In this document: positions 1-5,632 of the stretch, piece after piece
Layout of the letters: each line of letters begins with the position of its first letter
Position numbering within the stretch: position 1 is the first letter of the stretch
NCBI GenBank assembly: GCA_002497965.1
Contig: DAFR01000031.1
Span: forward strand, 3,710-12,523
Origin: Methanomicrobiaceae archaeon UBA436
GTDB lineage: Archaea; Halobacteriota; Methanomicrobia; Methanomicrobiales; Methanoculleaceae
Reading direction: 5' to 3'
Length of the DNA stretch: 8,814 bases
Position numbers and translations under genes: made by a program
The notes under the pieces: generated by a model
The model's database searches: none
The model's input: only the letters and a program-made list of their open reading frames with translations
Told to the model about the DNA's origin: nothing

Positions 1-248
1 AAGTAGTCGGTCTCCCTGATGTAGTTGACGGATGGGATACTGATCGTGAACTCGCGCTGCTCGACCAGGTTTTCGTAGGTCTGCCTGGCCTTCTGAACCG
101 AGACCGCTACCGCTGGCGGACGCGATGAGCAGATCCCTCCCCATGCCGCGACCATGGCGTTTGGTCGGCCGCTGGCATCGTAGGTTCCGATCACCAGTAC
201 CGGATGAGGGTAGAGGACAGTACGTGGGCCGATTGACTGTTTCTTCAT
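1..248 (-). CDS. Flavin reductase family (flavoredoxin-like) protein, N-terminal part, cut by window edge
   Basis: The first 82 codons of a protein run off the left edge; the frame is open from an ATG at 248 to base 1. The translation starts MKKQSIGPRTVLYPHPVLVI and contains a YDASGRPNAMVAAWGGICSS block (about residues 23-42), then RPPAVAVSV and a KARQTYENLVE helix. These are the hallmarks of the FMN-binding split-barrel flavin reductase domain of flavoredoxin-type proteins, which bind FMN and pass electrons from NAD(P)H or ferredoxin-type donors. The WGGICSSRPP stretch matches the family's conserved flavin-site loop. Family members are usually about 180-200 residues, so more than half lies outside the window. 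The start is supported by the family-like N-terminus and by a TATA-like element about 30 bp upstream; no strong ribosome site is close to it. It lies 79 bp downstream of the DUF475 gene on the same strand. The exact substrate is unknown. Confidence 0.85.
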   Translation of the reverse strand, partial: MKKQSIGPRTVLYPHPVLVIGTYDASGRPNAMVAAWGGICSSRPPAVAVSVQKARQTYENLVEQREFTISIPSVNYIRETDY

Positions 249-273
249 GGGAATACGGTTCGTCTCCCGACCT

Positions 274-282
274 GGATAAACC
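274..282 (-). promoter_or_regulatory. TATA-like element for the flavin reductase gene
   Basis: Read on the minus strand, the sequence is AAAAGG followed by TTTATCC, a purine-rich BRE-like stretch plus a TATA-like core. Its centre is about 30 bp upstream of the ATG at 248, so transcription would begin at or just before the start codon. The call rests on position and composition only. Confidence 0.35.
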
Positions 283-327
283 TTTTCGAACCCGGCGAGG
301 CGTGTCCTGCTGGTGAACGGTCTCATC

Positions 328-1257
328 TCACGCGCTACCCACCGCTCCTTTCTTCTGTTGCTGCACCGAGCGGAAGAGGAAAAACCCTACGATTATAAAC
401 GTTGCTATAGGCGAGAGCCAGGCGGGGATACGGAACCCGAAACTGTCCGCGAGCATGATCGTCCCCAGCACCAGGATGGAATACATCGCCCCGTTTTTGA
501 GGTAACAGTATTTCCTGATCTGGTCGACGCCCCTGACGGTAAGTTCCCTTACTACGAATGCCCCGACACCGTTTCCTATCAGGATAAGAGGGACAGAGAG
601 GGTGAAAGCAAACGCCCCGATGACTCCATCGATCGAGAACGTTGCATCAAGTACCTCGAGGTAGGCAAGTTTAGAAACATCAGACATACCTGACCCCATC
701 ATACGGGCCTCCTGCACCTCGGCGTTCTTTCGGAAACCGTGGACGATGAAGAAGACAGTGGAACCGAGCACGGCTGCGAAACCCATCATGGTGCTGATCT
801 GGAGGGCAAACCAGACTATAACAGAAAGCAGGATCGAGGCGATGGCATAGAACCAGACGGCCTGCCTGGAGAAGAAACGCTCGCTCCTGAGGTAGCAGTT
901 CTTCTCCTCCGCAAAGAGCCAGTGAAAGAAGAGGAGAATGAGGAACATCCCACCAAATATCAGGAGGATCGGGGCGGACTCTTCGACCGCGGACACTACG
1001 GCAGGATCGCTTGAGAAGGTTGCGAGCAGCGCTTCAATGGGCCCAAGCGAGGGTGTCGTCATCCAGACGATAAACCACGGCAACAACCCGCGGACAACAA
1101 AGACAGCAATGATCAGACCCCAGACAAGAAACCACCTGCGGGCCCTTTGGCTCATCGTTGCGAGGACGTCGGCGTTGATGATTGCGTTATCTACGCTTGA
1201 GACCGTCTCGAAGACGATGAGGCCTGCAATGGTAAGGAGTATCAACAGCCAGTCCAT
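328..1257 (-). CDS. DUF475 / TerC-like integral membrane protein
   Basis: A 309-residue, very hydrophobic protein with about seven or eight membrane segments (roughly residues 4-20, 42-66, 96-116, 133-151, 156-174, 211-230, 257-272 and 282-297). It carries two copies of an acidic membrane motif: ETVSSVDNAIINADVL (residues 17-32) and LEVLDATFSIDGVIGAFA (200-217). This pair is typical of DUF475 and the related TerC family, where intramembrane Asp/Glu/Asn residues (here E17, D23, N24, E201, D204, D210) are thought to bind or move metal ions. TerC-type proteins are linked to tellurite resistance and manganese handling; the substrate of DUF475 proteins is not established, so transport here is inferred. 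The ATG at 1257 places the first acidic motif in the first helix as expected. A TATA-like element lies about 34 bp upstream. The C-terminus ends in a short basic QQQKKG tail. No other ter gene is nearby. Confidence 0.85.
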   Translation of the reverse strand: MDWLLILLTIAGLIVFETVSSVDNAIINADVLATMSQRARRWFLVWGLIIAVFVVRGLLPWFIVWMTTPSLGPIEALLATFSSDPAVVSAVEESAPILLIFGGMFLILLFFHWLFAEEKNCYLRSERFFSRQAVWFYAIASILLSVIVWFALQISTMMGFAAVLGSTVFFIVHGFRKNAEVQEARMMGSGMSDVSKLAYLEVLDATFSIDGVIGAFAFTLSVPLILIGNGVGAFVVRELTVRGVDQIRKYCYLKNGAMYSILVLGTIMLADSFGFRIPAWLSPIATFIIVGFFLFRSVQQQKKGAVGSA

Positions 1258-1286
1258 TATGCGGCTGTAGAGTCTGCTGCTGATTG

Positions 1287-1296
1287 TATATTAAAG
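1287..1296 (-). promoter_or_regulatory. TATA box for the DUF475 gene
   Basis: On the minus strand the sequence is CTTTAATATA, a good archaeal TATA element. Its centre is about 34 bp upstream of the ATG at 1257, predicting a leader of only a few bases. There is no Shine-Dalgarno match in the ten bases before the ATG, which fits leaderless or near-leaderless translation. Confidence 0.5.
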
Positions 1297-1442
1297 ATGG
1301 GATAAGACGAAGAGCGGGAGCAGTTCGTATACGGCTAATGTCGAAGCAGAGTTGCCTGTGGGAGACGGTTAGGGGGGAATGTCATGATCCTGGAGAACAG
1401 TGGATCCCCCGGGCCTTTCAGTTGATGGGCGGTGCGGCGAAT

Positions 1443-1477
1443 CAAAAGATGGAGCCGCGAGAGGCTGGCCGCCATCT
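1443..1477 (-). terminator. Candidate hairpin terminator downstream of the PEBP gene
   Basis: On the minus strand, AGATGG (1472-1477) pairs with CCATCT (1447-1452). An inner AGCC/GGCT pairing (1453-1456 with 1463-1466) extends the stem across a bulge. The 3' arm runs directly into four T residues. The hairpin starts 41 bases after the PEBP stop codon at 1518. Archaeal termination depends mainly on the U-tract, and this one is short, so the call is moderate. Confidence 0.4.
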
Positions 1478-1517
1478 CGCTTGAAGATCATTTTCCTGTA
1501 TCCCCGCAGCAAGCCAC

Positions 1518-1973
1518 CTACTCTTCGGCAAAGGCTATGGCCTCACCGACCTGTTTTATCGACCCGCGAATAGCCATGACCATCTCATCCCAGGTCGAGC
1601 CTGCTTCGATCTCAACCTCACGGTCAAGCGCATACACCCGGAATAGGTAGGCCTCAGGTTTACCGGCGTCTGGCGCGGGCCCCCGGTAACCGAGGGTGCC
1701 GAAATCGTTCTCGCCCTGAACGGCACGAAGCGGTGAGTCCACCTCACCGCCGGGAGGGAACCCTTCCGGGATCTGGGGGACCGCAGGGAGGTTCCAGATG
1801 ACCCATGCCACCCGTGAGGCCCCATCCTCCGGGCATGCCATCACCATGACCGCAAGTGACCTGATCTCCGGGAGAAGCCCCTCAACCCGGATCGGCGGTG
1901 AACGGTTTGCCCCTCTGCTGGTGTATTCCTCGGGAAAAACCTCAAAATCCAGTTTCACAATCAGTTTCTCCAT
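1518..1973 (-). CDS. PEBP / YbhB-YbcL family protein with an altered ligand pocket
   Basis: A 151-residue soluble protein with no signal peptide, a normal length for prokaryotic PEBP (Raf kinase inhibitor-like) proteins, a fold that binds small anionic ligands and whose role in archaea is unknown. The family scaffold is clear: SRGANRSPPI near residues 19-28, VIWNLP (58-63), IPEGFP (68-73), GENDFGTLGYRGPAP (87-101) and YLFRVYALD (109-117). The three conserved pocket motifs are replaced. The expected DPDAP appears as CPEDG (47-51), the THW histidine is alanine (VAW, 55-57), and the G-x-HRY motif is GKPEAY (104-109). It may therefore bind a different ligand or none. The ATG at 1973 has a GGAG 9 bases upstream and a TATA-like tract further out. 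Just upstream lies the remnant of another PEBP gene that keeps the canonical HRY motif. Confidence 0.85.
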   Translation of the reverse strand: MEKLIVKLDFEVFPEEYTSRGANRSPPIRVEGLLPEIRSLAVMVMACPEDGASRVAWVIWNLPAVPQIPEGFPPGGEVDSPLRAVQGENDFGTLGYRGPAPDAGKPEAYLFRVYALDREVEIEAGSTWDEMVMAIRGSIKQVGEAIAFAEE

Positions 1974-2011
1974 AATGTCCGGCTCCGTTGATACTCTTTC
2001 TGGAAGCAGGA

Positions 2012-2020
2012 GATAAAAAA
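2012..2020 (-). promoter_or_regulatory. TATA-like element and ribosome site for the PEBP gene
   Basis: The minus strand reads CCTTTTTTATCTCC here, about 40 bp upstream of the ATG at 1973. A GGAG at 1983-1986 (read on the minus strand) lies 9 bases before the ATG and supports that start. The element sits just past the end of the PEBP remnant. Confidence 0.4.
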
Positions 2021-2032
2021 GGTTCGTAACAC

Positions 2033-2281
2033 TTCATCTTGAGCAGTGGCGGTGGTCTCGCCGAATCCGAGGACGTGCCCGCGCATTGCGTTGATGGTGT
2101 CCTGCTTCAGAGCGCCTGCAGGCAGATTCGAGCATCCCGTCAAGCCCGTGCCGTGGACCTTGAAGAGGTAGCGATGAATCTCGCCACGCAGCAGGCAGGA
2201 GGGGGCCGCGCAGGCCGATGGTCCCATAATCGTTTGATAACCTCATGTCTTCTGGAGCGGTGGGGGCGATACCAATAACTT
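2033..2281 (-). pseudogene. Truncated, frame-shifted PEBP/YbhB-family gene remnant
   Basis: Two overlapping minus-strand frames together give the C-terminal half of a PEBP protein. One frame reads VIGIAPTAPED, then SNDYGTIGLRGP down to about 2202, matching the family NDYG-x-IGYRGP motif. The second frame takes over by 2185 with GEIHRYLFKVHGTGLT, then LPAGALKQDTINAMRGHVLG and FGETTATAQDE, matching the C-terminal helix. About 16 bases (2186-2201) separate the two blocks where a multiple of three is expected, so a single indel is the likely cause. Upstream of about 2281 nothing PEBP-like continues, so the N-terminal half with its DPDAP motif is gone and the RNase HI gene begins there. It probably arose as a tandem PEBP duplicate of, or partner to, the intact gene at 1518-1973, then decayed. 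A sequencing error could explain the frameshift but not the missing half. Confidence 0.7.
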
Positions 2282-2292
2282 CCAGGAGATCG

Positions 2293-2775
2293 ATGATCAA
2301 CCGGAAGATGACGAAAAATGGTGAGGGACCTGGGGATACGGCCGTGAACCCCGGTGCGGATGCGCTGATGGTCTACACCGACGGCGCTTCCAGGGGGAAC
2401 CCTGGAGATGCCGCGTGGGCTTACGTGATCGTGCGTGACGGTTCCGTCGTGGCCTGGCGTTCGGGCTACCTGGGTAAGACGACCAACAACGTTGCCGAGT
2501 ACCATGCCATCATCAACGCTCTTCGCACCGCCCGGGAGTTAACCACCGGCAGCGTCGTGGTAAGGTCGGACTCGGAACTTGTCGTCCGCCAGGTCACCGG
2601 CCGCTACCGCATCAGAAAGGAGCACCTTGCCGGTCTTGCCGAGGAGGTGTGGCGGCTGATGCGGGATTTCACCGAGGTCCAGTTTGAGAGCGTCCCGCGT
2701 GAACACCCCTGTATCCAGGTGGTGGACCGTCTCTGCAACGAGACTCTCGATGCAAGGCCGCATGTAAAGGAGTGA
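2293..2775 (+). CDS. rnhA: Ribonuclease HI
   Basis: A 160-residue RNase H fold protein that cleaves the RNA strand of RNA-DNA hybrids, such as R-loops and primers, using two metal ions. The four catalytic carboxylates are in place: D30 in YTDGASRGNPG, E69 in NNVAEYHAI, D93 in VRSDSELVVRQ, and D145 in REHPCIQVVD. The length and GNPG turn are typical of the compact archaeal/bacterial RNase HI type, with no extra hybrid-binding domain. I chose the ATG at 2293 because AGGAG (2284-2288) lies 4 bases upstream. The longer frame back to 2245 would run through the PEBP remnant and is unlikely; an ATG at 2308 is also possible. It is the first gene of an operon with trmO: its stop codon overlaps the trmO ribosome site. 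Confidence 0.9.
   Translation: MINRKMTKNGEGPGDTAVNPGADALMVYTDGASRGNPGDAAWAYVIVRDGSVVAWRSGYLGKTTNNVAEYHAIINALRTARELTTGSVVVRSDSELVVRQVTGRYRIRKEHLAGLAEEVWRLMRDFTEVQFESVPREHPCIQVVDRLCNETLDARPHVKE
2766..2775 (+). promoter_or_regulatory. Ribosome binding site of trmO overlapping the rnhA stop codon
   Basis: AAAGGAGTGA contains a strong AAGGAG Shine-Dalgarno core and also the rnhA TGA stop (2773-2775). The trmO ATG follows after 7 bases. The arrangement implies translational coupling and fixes the trmO start. Confidence 0.7.
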
Positions 2776-2782
2776 GCGCGGC

Positions 2783-3220
2783 ATGGAAAGGATAGAGTGC
2801 ATCCCGATAGGGATCGTCCGCTCTCCCTACACAGAGCCTGGTGACGCCCCCCGGCAGGGACGGCTGGTGGATACCGTCGCGGAGATCCATGTCCATGACG
2901 CCTGCGCCGCCGGTCTTGAAGGCATCGAGCGCAGCAGCCATCTCATAATCCTCTACTGGCTCGACCGCGCGGAGCGTGGGCAACTCTACGCAAAGCCCCC
3001 GGGAGAGTCCCGGGAACGGGGGGTCTTCTCCACCCGCTCGCCCGCCAGGCCAAACCCTATCGGTTTTGGGGTTGTCGACCTGATCGGGAGGGAAGGAAAC
3101 GTCCTCCTGGTCAGGGGGCTCGACGCCCTGGATGGGACACCGGTGCTCGACATCAAACCCTACTCCCCCGAGATCGACTGTGTCCCGGAGGCAACGGGCG
3201 GGTGGCGCATCAAAAAATAG
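2783..3220 (+). CDS. trmO: tRNA (N6-threonylcarbamoyladenosine37) N6-methyltransferase TrmO (TsaA/YaeB family)
   Basis: A 145-residue TsaA-like beta-barrel protein. The family uses S-adenosylmethionine to methylate t6A37 in ANN-decoding tRNAs (m6t6A) in the cytoplasm. The sequence shows the full archaeal-size domain: PIGIVRSPYTEPGDAPRQG (residues 8-26), SSHLIILYWLDRAER (51-65), the signature GVFSTRSPARPNPIG (80-94) and DGTPVLDIKPY (117-127). The C-terminal extension of the E. coli protein (about 235 residues) is absent, as in other archaeal members. The start is fixed by the AAAGGAGTGA ribosome site overlapping the rnhA stop, so the two genes share a transcript. Its stop is 6 bp from the stop of the convergent AOR gene. 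The family match is strong. The tRNA substrate is inferred from characterised homologues. Confidence 0.9.
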   Translation: MERIECIPIGIVRSPYTEPGDAPRQGRLVDTVAEIHVHDACAAGLEGIERSSHLIILYWLDRAERGQLYAKPPGESRERGVFSTRSPARPNPIGFGVVDLIGREGNVLLVRGLDALDGTPVLDIKPYSPEIDCVPEATGGWRIKK

Positions 3221-3314
3221 GCCCGGTCAGGGGATGGCCGCCCCGTCCTCCCCAATGCCGAGTTCGCGGAGTTTCTCGGGCGTGGGACGCCCCTCCAGGT
3301 CCCATCCCCTGACC
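3212..3314 (-). terminator. Inverted repeat plus U6 tract at the end of the AOR gene
   Basis: GGTCAGGGGATGG (3225-3237) and CCATCCCCTGACC (3302-3314) form a perfect 13-bp inverted repeat separated by 64 bases of AOR coding sequence. One arm contains the AOR stop codon (3227-3229). In the AOR transcript the stem would be followed, 7 bases later, by U6 (3217 to 3212), which lies over the last codons of trmO. This resembles a terminator with an unusually large loop, with the U-tract as the likely archaeal termination signal. Function is inferred. Confidence 0.4.
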
Positions 3315-5026
3315 TGGTAATACTCATCCAGGAGTGGCTCGCGTTCCCAGACCCGGCCGCTCGGAGCGCCTTCGGTGAGCGGCTCCCTGAGAAGCCTTGG
3401 CGGCAGCGTATCGTCCTCCCGGCTGCACCCTGCTTTCAGGTTGAAGATCTTCTGCATGTTCCAGATCCGTTCACCTATCCGGAGCACCTCCGCGGCATCG
3501 ATATCATAACCGGTGATCGCCGAGGTCATCGCCCCATAATCTGCCGCACCGAGCGGGAAAGAGGTAAAGAGGCAGCTACCCGAAGAGTCGATGAAAGCCG
3601 TGAGGTCCTGGAACGTCTTTGTCCAGACCGCCTTCCCCTCACTTGAGTAAGGATCGAGTTTCTCCGGAGACCCCAGCACCTCGGGTGCGATCAGGTAGGC
3701 ATAGACGTGGTCACCGCCCCTGACCGAGGTCGCGTAGGCAAGGCCGTGCCCCTGCAGCCCTCGGGGGTCGTAGGCCGGGAGTTCCTGCCGCTTGACACTC
3801 ATGGAGAGTTCCGGGTGCCCGTGTTTTCTCGCGAACCGGAACGAGCCTTCGGCAAGTTCGTCGCCGATACCCTCGCGGCAACCTATCCTCTGGACAAGGT
3901 CGAGCATCAGTTCCGCGTCGCCGAACCGGATCTCATCCTGGATGTAGCCCCTCTCCGAGAGTTCCATGGCGCATGCGATCGTCGATCCAGTTGAGATAGT
4001 GTCAAGCCCGAGATCGTTGCAGAGGTTGTTTGCCTCCACAACGGCAGCCAGGTCGTCGATCCCGCAGTCCGGGCCGAACGCCCAGATAGTCTCGTACTCG
4101 GGCCCGGCCGTCCGCTTCCCCTCAACCTCGACGTCGCGGCCGCACCGGATGATACAGCCATGGCACCCCATCTTCCCGACAAGGATGCTTTCGGCCATCC
4201 GCTCGCCAGAGACCTTCTCCGCGGCAGGGAAATGCGCTGTCTGGAAGTTCCTGGTCGGCAGGATGTAGTTCTCGTTGATGATGTTGACAAGGACGGCGGT
4301 CCCGAAACCCGGCAGCCCCTCGCCCGAGATGGGGTTCTCGCGGATCCTATCCGCCATCTCTCTCTTCAGGGCGGTGAAACGGTCGTGGTCGGCGACGGTG
4401 ATCCGGCCGTTTCCGCTTGCGGTGACGGCTTTCAGGTTCTTCGATCCCATCACCGCACCGAGACCGCCGCGCCCGGCGGCCCGCGAGGTCTCGTTGATGA
4501 TGGCGGCGAACCGGACGAGGCGTTCACCGGCGGGGCCTATACAGGCCACGCTGAGAGCGGGATCGCCCATCTCTTTCTGGAGAGCTGCGGTGACCTCGCC
4601 AGTCGTCATCCCCCAGAGGTCAGAGGCGTCCCGGATCCAGGCTTCTCCATCATCGATGTGGATGTAGACCGGCTTCTCCGCCCGACCATGGATCACGATT
4701 GCATCGTAGCCGGCGCGTTTCAGGCTGGTGCCAAACTTTCCGCCGGAGTTCGAGCTGCTCAGCGTCCCGGTCAGTGGAGATTTTGCTATGACACCGTAGC
4801 GCGACCCCACCGGAAGACCGCTGCCGGCAAGCGGCCCGGTGGCGATCACCAGGACGTTCTCCGGGCTGAGCGGGTCGATGCCAGGGTCGACCAGATCCTG
4901 GAGGATCCGGACGCCGAGCCCTCTCCCTCCGATGTATGCCCGTCTCCATCCCTCTGGAAACGGTTCCTCTCTCATCTCCCCGGTCTCCAGGTTGGCGTGG
5001 AGGATCTTCTCTGCGTATCCGTTCAT
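3227..5026 (-). CDS. aor: Tungsten-containing aldehyde:ferredoxin oxidoreductase (AOR family)
   Basis: A 599-residue cytosolic protein, close to the usual 600-620, of the family that oxidises aldehydes to acids and reduces ferredoxin. The N-terminal domain has RRAYIGGRGLGVRIL and PLTGTLSSSNSGGKFG, which bind the tungstopterin pair, then ETSRAAGRGGLGAVMGSKNL (about residues 179-198). The 4Fe-4S cysteines are C288, C291 and C295 in GCHGCIIRCG plus C485 in SSGSCLF. The first three have the same numbers as in Pyrococcus furiosus AOR. E310 (GPEYET) and H427 (QGHGLAY) match its active-site E313 and H448. I chose the ATG at 5026 because MNGYAEKILHANL aligns residue for residue with the P. furiosus N-terminus. 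A GTG at 5035 would add three residues and is an alternative. A MoaD-like gene lies divergently upstream. The aldehyde used cannot be read from sequence, and related AOR-family enzymes with other substrates cannot be excluded. Confidence 0.9.
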   Translation of the reverse strand: MNGYAEKILHANLETGEMREEPFPEGWRRAYIGGRGLGVRILQDLVDPGIDPLSPENVLVIATGPLAGSGLPVGSRYGVIAKSPLTGTLSSSNSGGKFGTSLKRAGYDAIVIHGRAEKPVYIHIDDGEAWIRDASDLWGMTTGEVTAALQKEMGDPALSVACIGPAGERLVRFAAIINETSRAAGRGGLGAVMGSKNLKAVTASGNGRITVADHDRFTALKREMADRIRENPISGEGLPGFGTAVLVNIINENYILPTRNFQTAHFPAAEKVSGERMAESILVGKMGCHGCIIRCGRDVEVEGKRTAGPEYETIWAFGPDCGIDDLAAVVEANNLCNDLGLDTISTGSTIACAMELSERGYIQDEIRFGDAELMLDLVQRIGCREGIGDELAEGSFRFARKHGHPELSMSVKRQELPAYDPRGLQGHGLAYATSVRGGDHVYAYLIAPEVLGSPEKLDPYSSEGKAVWTKTFQDLTAFIDSSGSCLFTSFPLGAADYGAMTSAITGYDIDAAEVLRIGERIWNMQKIFNLKAGCSREDDTLPPRLLREPLTEGAPSGRVWEREPLLDEYYQVRGWDLEGRPTPEKLRELGIGEDGAAIP

Positions 5027-5059
5027 GGTTTTCACAAACCCAGATGACTCTTTACGGGG

Positions 5060-5066
5060 TTATAAG
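5060..5066 (-). promoter_or_regulatory. TATA-like element for the AOR gene
   Basis: The minus strand reads CCTTATAACCC here. The core centre is about 37 bp upstream of the ATG at 5026 and 28 bp upstream of the alternative GTG at 5035. The predicted transcript would start near 5036, giving a very short leader. No clear Shine-Dalgarno sequence precedes either start. Confidence 0.4.
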
Positions 5067-5198
5067 GCTGCTGGACGCGGAAAAGGGTTAACTCTTGCAT
5101 GAAAGAAAGGAGATCTTTCACACCGGGCTCGCGGGAGCGATACCGATAAGACCAATGGATCTTCTACCACCATTGTAAAGCAGGGGAGTGGATCTGGT

Positions 5199-5504
5199 TT
5201 GCAGACTACGGGAGAGGGAGGCACCATAACCGTGAGGGTCAGGACGTTTGCAATGCTCAGGAAGGCCCTCCCGGCGGAGGAGGATCTCGTCCTGCCAGCA
5301 GGATCGAATCTCGGCGATCTGCTCGATCAACTCACCGCCAGGTATCCCGGGGCCGCGGATCTCATATTCGCCCCCGAAGGCGGGCTCAGGCGGTACATCA
5401 ACATCCTGAAGAACGGCAGGAACATCCATTTCAGTGGGGGTCTCGAGACACCGCTTGAGGACGGCGATACAGTTGCCATATTCCCGCCCGCCGGTGGCGG
5501 GTAG
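5199..5504 (+). CDS. MoaD/ThiS family ubiquitin-like sulfur carrier
   Basis: A 101-residue beta-grasp protein ending in FPPAGGG. The C-terminal Gly-Gly is the feature of MoaD-type carriers that is adenylylated by a MoeB/E1-like enzyme and turned into a thiocarboxylate, which donates sulfur to the molybdopterin dithiolene. The fold is recognisable: TVRVRTFAMLRKAL (first strand and helix), LVLPAGSNLGDLLDQLTARY (strand and helix), ILKNGRNI and LEDGDTVAIFPP. The start is uncertain. TTG at 5199 has GGAGTGGATC (5185-5194) upstream, similar to the GGAGGTGATC consensus. GTG at 5232, with GGGAGG ending 10 bases before it, gives a 90-residue protein starting MRVRTFAML, an equally normal MoaD. Divergence from AOR suggests service to the tungstopterin cofactor. 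ThiS-like or other carrier roles (thiazole, tRNA thiolation) cannot be excluded from sequence. Confidence 0.85.
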   Translation: MQTTGEGGTITVRVRTFAMLRKALPAEEDLVLPAGSNLGDLLDQLTARYPGAADLIFAPEGGLRRYINILKNGRNIHFSGGLETPLEDGDTVAIFPPAGGG

Positions 5505-5585
5505 GCCTTATTCGAAGCACCACCCTGGCAGCAGAACTGGAAAAATTGCCAGCACCTATACCTTTTTGTTGCATTTGACGCTAAC

Positions 5586-5593
5586 AATATAAG
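5586..5593 (+). promoter_or_regulatory. TATA box of the mrp operon
   Basis: AATATAAG follows CTAAC in an AT-rich break in otherwise GC-rich DNA. Transcription would start near 5615. GAGAGGAT (5618-5625), 7 bases before the ATG at 5633, is the ribosome site. Confidence 0.55.
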
Positions 5594-5632
5594 GTACTTT
5601 TAGACCCTTTTCACGAAGAGAGGATACCTGGC

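Noticed and set aside
1258..1517. Possible small gene between DUF475 and PEBP on the plus strand
   Set aside because: The open frames (66 and 72 codons) overlap the DUF475 promoter, the PEBP terminator hairpin or the PEBP gene and have no protein-like features.
2245..2292. N-terminal extension of RNase HI to an upstream ATG
   Set aside because: It would read through the PEBP remnant and the rnhA ribosome site; RNase HI homology begins well after the chosen start.
4160..5047. A 295-codon plus-strand open frame antisense to AOR
   Set aside because: It lies wholly across a clear AOR gene, has no motif and no ribosome site, and its composition is what the reverse strand of a GC-rich coding sequence gives.
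5099..5149. A 16-codon open frame starting MKERRSFTPGSRERYR in the AOR-moaD intergenic region
   Set aside because: Too short, no ribosome site and no recognisable leader-peptide feature; the AAAGGAGATC nearby has no start codon at a suitable distance after it.
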